DNA from: CAVTHW01 sp963734625
Lineage (GTDB): Bacteria; Acidobacteriota; Terriglobia; Bryobacterales; Bryobacteraceae
Reading direction: 5' to 3'
NCBI GenBank assembly: GCA_963734625.1
Contig: CAVTHW010000002.1
Location: 124,001-188,000, forward strand
Length of the DNA: 64,000 nt
Shown here: in pieces, positions 60,510 to 64,000 of the stretch
How positions within the stretch are numbered: the first letter of the stretch is position 1
Layout: each line of letters starts with the position of its first letter
Position numbers and translations under genes: made by a program
The notes under the pieces: generated by a model
What the model was told of the DNA's origin: nothing
The model's database searches: none
Seen by the model: only the letters and a program-made list of their open reading frames with translations

Positions 60510-62351
60510 CTATTCCGGGTCCGAACCAGGAATGCGGCCCGGTTCCCGGGAGACCCGTCCGCGCCGGGCCTCCTCGATCACGATGTGGTTGGCCGATATG
60601 GTTTGCCCCGTCGCCTTGTCCAGATCGGTTCGCGCCTTGTTGTAGGCGCTCAGGGCCGCGATTTCGGCCGATCGAGCCGCCGCGAGGTCGCGTTGCCCCT
60701 GGACGACGAAGTAGGATGTAGAGGCGCCCAATTCGTACTTGCCCTGCTCGCCTTCAAACGTCTGATCCTGATAGACGCGGGATTTGACCGCGGCTTGATA
60801 GCGCGCCCGGGCCTGCTGCACCGCAATGAGAGCGTTCTGCACGTCCACCTGGATCAGGTTCTCGAGTTGCTTTTGTCGGATTTCCTGCTGTCGCAGCGCA
60901 AGCTGGTCGTGGACCATATCCGCCTGAGCCGCGCGGTTCCGCAATGGGATGTTCACCTGGAAGCCGATTGCATAGTCAGGGAAGTTCCTCGAGAGGAGTT
61001 GCGACAAAGCCGTGCCGTATCCACCGATGAAGAATGCGTCCACCGAGTTCGGGTTCCGGGGTTGCGGCGCCAGCGACGAGCCTTGGACGGGCGGAATCGG
61101 CAGGGAATTGATCTGTCCCGCGAGCGCGTTGTTCTGGAGGTTGGCGACCAGATCGAGTGACGGCAACAAAGCGTTCTTCGTGCCTTTCAAGCTGGTCTTC
61201 GTGTTTAGGATCTGCAAGACGCTCTGGCGCAATTCGGGCCGGCCTACGAGCGCCTTGGCGACGAGGTCCTGGATTGGCGAGACCGTCCCCAGGTCGGGCA
61301 CCCGGAGGGAATCGGTCGGCACAACGCGCGCCGTAGACAGTGAATAACTTGCCACCCCGGAGCGGGTCAGCGCGTTTTTCAGGACGGTTTCCTGCTGAAG
61401 CAGCGCCGTCTCCGAGATTGTAAGGTCCTGCTCGGCTCGCGCAACCTCGGCCTCAGTACGTGAGATTTCGATGGCGGCAAGGTTCCCGAGCTCCGCGCGT
61501 TGTTTGTTGTCTTCAAGCAGTTTTTGGGAGAGGGCAAGCGTTTGCCGTCTGACCTTCACTTCGTCGTTCAGGCTTACCAGCTCCCAGTAAACGCTTATAA
61601 CGGACGAAACGGTCGTGATCACCTGCTGCTCGAAGACCAGGTCCGAGACCTGCTGATTGTTCTTCGCAATCCGGATATTTCGAGAGTTAAGTGCCAGGCC
61701 GAACCCTTGCAGCAAGCGCTGCGTGACCGTCAGGTTGAAGCTGGCCGTGGTGGATGGGTTGAAGTCGGCGCGCGCGGAGTTCTGGTCAAGCCAGTTGTTG
61801 TTCCAACCAAAGTTGACCGTCGTGCCGGTGAGGAATCCCTGCTGAAGGCCGAAATTCGCAAGCCTTGAATTGCTGACCAGGTAGCTCGTTCCGGTGCTGA
61901 AGCTGTTGGTTTGAGGCAGGCTACGATGGCTCCAGTTGAGTTGCCCCACGAGCGCGGGGTCCAGACTCGGAATGGGAGTCCCGGTCGAGGTGGATGCCCC
62001 GCGCGAGGTCACGCCGGCTTTCGCCCGTTCCAGGTCTGTTTCTGCAATGCGTGGCCCGTAGCGTTCCAATTCGATATCTAAGTTGTTCTCCAGTGCGAGC
62101 GCAATCGCGTCCTGCACGGACAAGTACAGCCGGCCGCCGCGCATGAGCGCGTCAATCCTCGCAGAGTTGGCGAAGTTGGTTGCGGGAACCGTCCTGGCGC
62201 GGTATGGACGCGTAACGCCCGCTAAGCCCCCAGCGATGGGGGCTTGAAGTTGCCACCCGGCGGGCGGCTGCTGCGCTTGACCCGGCATCAATACGGACAA
62301 CACGCCCGCCCAAGGGAGCCACCGCTGTATCCACTTCTTCGGTAGATTCAT
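60510..62351 (-). CDS. TolC-like outer-membrane efflux channel
   Basis: A 613-residue outer-membrane factor, longer than TolC (about 490) through extended N-terminal and loop sequence. Signal WIQRWLPWAGVLSVLMPGQA; then LSVQDAIALALENNLDIELE and two repeats of coiled-coil helices (VKVRRQTLALSQKLLEDNKQ, IEISRTEAEVARAEQDLTIS, MVHDQLALRQQEIRQKQLEN, YKARTDLDKATGQTISANH-like end). The start MNLPKKWIQRW (62351) is preferred over a 51-codon longer open frame; GGGAG lies upstream. First efflux gene of the operon. Confidence 0.9.
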   Translation of the reverse strand: MNLPKKWIQRWLPWAGVLSVLMPGQAQQPPAGWQLQAPIAGGLAGVTRPYRARTVPATNFANSARIDALMRGGRLYLSVQDAIALALENNLDIELERYGPRIAETDLERAKAGVTSRGASTSTGTPIPSLDPALVGQLNWSHRSLPQTNSFSTGTSYLVSNSRLANFGLQQGFLTGTTVNFGWNNNWLDQNSARADFNPSTTASFNLTVTQRLLQGFGLALNSRNIRIAKNNQQVSDLVFEQQVITTVSSVISVYWELVSLNDEVKVRRQTLALSQKLLEDNKQRAELGNLAAIEISRTEAEVARAEQDLTISETALLQQETVLKNALTRSGVASYSLSTARVVPTDSLRVPDLGTVSPIQDLVAKALVGRPELRQSVLQILNTKTSLKGTKNALLPSLDLVANLQNNALAGQINSLPIPPVQGSSLAPQPRNPNSVDAFFIGGYGTALSQLLSRNFPDYAIGFQVNIPLRNRAAQADMVHDQLALRQQEIRQKQLENLIQVDVQNALIAVQQARARYQAAVKSRVYQDQTFEGEQGKYELGASTSYFVVQGQRDLAAARSAEIAALSAYNKARTDLDKATGQTISANHIVIEEARRGRVSREPGRIPGSDPE

Positions 62352-62430
62352 CTCTTCAACTCCCATAAACGGGCGAAGTGAGGAAATCCCCCGGACAAAG
62401 TTAAGGGGTTGGCGGGAACCAGCCAGCCGG

Positions 62431-63048
62431 TCAGCGCTTATGGAAGAACAGGTAGTACTGATAGGGCAGAATGTCGAGTCTCTTGGCGAGGGTGAAGCCC
62501 GCATCCCGAAACTCGGCGATGACCTCGTCGTCCGAGAGTTTCATGGACGGTGGCGGCCCGACGGGTAGGTCCTTTTTTGGGAAGTCGATGACTACAATGC
62601 TGCCGCCCGGCTTCAACGCCTTGGCGAGCTTTGGATAGTACGCGGCGCGGTTGTCGATGTGGTGAAGCACGTCGCAAAGGAAGATGATATCGACAGAGCG
62701 CTCCGGGAGGCGCGGGTCGTCGGGAGCGGCCAAAACCGTCTTGAGGTTCGCTGGGGCGTTCTTCCCGGCGATGGCTAGCAACTCCCGGTCGATATCGACC
62801 GCATAGACCTCGCCAGCATGATTTGCGAACCGACGCGCGAAATAGCCTGTCCCCGCGCCGATATCGGCAATCGTATCTGTCGATTTGAGATCCAGCGCCA
62901 TCACCACCTCGTGCGGCTTCTGCCACGCATCCCGGGAAGGGTCTTCCAATACCTGGGCATATTCGCCAGAGGATGGCGGATGATGCTGGTGAGGTACTTG
63001 CCCAAGGGCAACAGCGGAAAGAATCAACATGTACGCGTAGAGTTTCAT
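62431..63048 (-). CDS. Secreted class I SAM-dependent methyltransferase
   Basis: A 205-residue protein with a signal peptide (MKLYAYMLILSAVALGQ) and a Rossmann methyltransferase fold: TIADIGAGTGYFARRFANHA (SAM site), VYAVDIDRELLAIAGK, IIFLCDVLHHIDNRAAYYPK and ALKPGGSIVVIDFPKKDLPV. Exported methyltransferases are unusual because SAM is cytosolic; such proteins recur in acidobacterial and other genomes without known substrate. A His/Pro-rich stretch (HQHHPP) follows the signal. It lies 79 bp upstream of the channel gene on the same strand, possibly in the same operon. Confidence 0.85.
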   Translation of the reverse strand: MKLYAYMLILSAVALGQVPHQHHPPSSGEYAQVLEDPSRDAWQKPHEVVMALDLKSTDTIADIGAGTGYFARRFANHAGEVYAVDIDRELLAIAGKNAPANLKTVLAAPDDPRLPERSVDIIFLCDVLHHIDNRAAYYPKLAKALKPGGSIVVIDFPKKDLPVGPPPSMKLSDDEVIAEFRDAGFTLAKRLDILPYQYYLFFHKR

Positions 63049-63093
63049 GGCCGCACCACCCTCTGGAGTTAGATGTTCGAGACCTCGATTACG

Positions 63094-64000
63094 TCACAAG
63101 ACGAAAATCGACACGCCCGCCCCGGCAAGTACAACCCACAAGATGTCGATCTTGAACCAAAGCGCCACGAATGCCGCTGTCGCCAGAAAAATCGCCGGGC
63201 CAGTCCATGAGGCCGCGATGGCGAACTGGACCGTCACGGCCAGCAGCAGCCCGACAAACGAAGCCAAAACGCCTCGTAACGCCCGGCGAAAGAGCAACGA
63301 GTGTTGCAGCCGGTCGAAGTAGGGAACCGTGATCAACACCATCAGGAAGGATGGTGAGAAAATCGCCACTGTTCCGACAAGAGCGCCGAGCAGACCGGCA
63401 ATCTGGTAGCCCACAAATGTGGCGGTGATGACGATCGGCCCGGGCGTGACTTGCCCCAGGGCGATGCCGTCCATGAACGTCTTGCTGTCCATCCAGTTCC
63501 GAACATCCACCACCTGGTGCAGCATCACTGGCACCGAGGCGAAGCCGCCGCCGAAGGCGAACAGGTCCACCTTCACCATGATAGTTGCCAAGTCAAACAG
63601 GGAACGGTTCGCGACAAAGAGAGATGCAAGCGCCGCGCTGCCTGCAAGGACCGCAACCAGAACCAGGCGCACCATTCGCCGCCCGCCAGGCTGGCCGGCG
63701 ATGCTGACCGGCTTGATCGGCAGGTTTGCGCCGCGATAGAGAAGAGCGCCGACTGCCGCCGACGCAACGATGGCGAGGATTGGACTGCCTCGAAAGAACA
63801 GGCAAGTGGCTGCGCCGCAGGCCAGGATCGCGTCGCGCCAATTCTTAATCGAACTGCGGCCGAACGTCACAACGGCGTTGGCCATCAACGCCACCACGAT
63901 CACATGCAGTCCGCGAAAAGCGGATGCTACGGGCTGGAGATCGCGACTGACCGCGTAGACGCCCGATAAGACCACCATGAGTACGAACGCAGGCAGGCCG
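63094..64000 (-). CDS. chrA: Chromate transporter ChrA, 5' end outside window
   Basis: C-terminal part of a ChrA-family chromate/sulfate antiporter. The second repeat of the family is clear: VDLFAFGGGFASVPVMLHQV, LGQVTPGPIVITATFVGYQI and IFSPSFLMVLITVPYFDRL, then membrane helices to WVVLAGAGVSIFVL. The frame is open to the window edge, so the first half lies beyond base 64000. It is 45 bp upstream of the methyltransferase gene, same strand. Confidence 0.9.
   Translation of the reverse strand, partial: GLPAFVLMVVLSGVYAVSRDLQPVASAFRGLHVIVVALMANAVVTFGRSSIKNWRDAILACGAATCLFFRGSPILAIVASAAVGALLYRGANLPIKPVSIAGQPGGRRMVRLVLVAVLAGSAALASLFVANRSLFDLATIMVKVDLFAFGGGFASVPVMLHQVVDVRNWMDSKTFMDGIALGQVTPGPIVITATFVGYQIAGLLGALVGTVAIFSPSFLMVLITVPYFDRLQHSLLFRRALRGVLASFVGLLLAVTVQFAIAASWTGPAIFLATAAFVALWFKIDILWVVLAGAGVSIFVL

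Overview
The window is GC-rich chromosomal DNA from what is most likely an acidobacterium, probably of the Solibacter/Bryobacter type. The evidence is a von Willebrand-type secreted protein of the acidobacterial family (10085-11098), an Oar-like TonB-dependent receptor with an N-terminal carboxypeptidase-regulatory domain (38863-42441), a membrane protein of a type common in acidobacteria (44642-45916), and expanded DUF1080 and Gfo/Idh/MocA families. The taxonomic call is inferred from gene families only.

Layout. 1-11.1 kb holds housekeeping genes: sucC (cut by the window edge), trpD, lexA, topA, dprA, icd, a polysaccharide-export-type ABC permease, a PP2C phosphatase, an S24-type protease and the VWA protein. 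11.2-12.9 kb is a small accessory patch: a DUF4160/DUF2442 pair, three copies of a structured repeat of about 130 bp, and a BrnT/BrnA-type toxin-antitoxin pair wedged against the 3' end of ppdK, whose last codons occur on both sides of it. 12.9-19.2 kb is a minus-strand, partly overlapping cluster recO-glyQ-glyS-ppdK. 19.2-21.9 kb holds a UvrC-like gene, an outer-membrane protein gene and a decayed second copy of the UvrC-like gene. 21.9-27.0 kb is a complete Tol-Pal-type operon. 27.1-32.6 kb is a tightly packed plus-strand operon: recN, OPT transporter, DUF885-type metallopeptidase, glutathione peroxidase.

A tRNA-Ser(CGA) gene at 32647-32736 carries the left copy of a perfect 30-bp direct repeat. 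The right copy is at 55246-55275. I read the 22.5 kb between them as a genomic island integrated in the tRNA gene. No integrase gene is visible. Its cargo looks like glycoside catabolism by the 3-keto route. There are two Gfo/Idh/MocA oxidoreductases, two DUF1080 (3-keto-glycoside hydrolase family) proteins each paired with a SUMF1-fold protein, an Oar-like receptor, and several pairs of a DUF6379 small protein with a TIM-barrel protein, the two-subunit plan of C-glycoside deglycosidases. There are four DUF6379 genes, three TIM-barrel genes and a TIM-barrel fragment. The island also holds an IS3-family element, remnants of IS481-like and IS1380-like transposases, and at its right end a run of gene fragments (TIM barrel, methylmalonate-semialdehyde dehydrogenase, DUF3237).

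56-64 kb is a minus-strand cluster for a MacAB-TolC-like tripartite efflux system with two separate permeases, preceded by a secreted methyltransferase and a partial chromate transporter gene.

Many otherwise well-conserved genes carry single-base frameshifts, mainly between 22 and 50 kb. Most look like sequencing or assembly errors, so I annotate these genes as single loci and give the approximate break.
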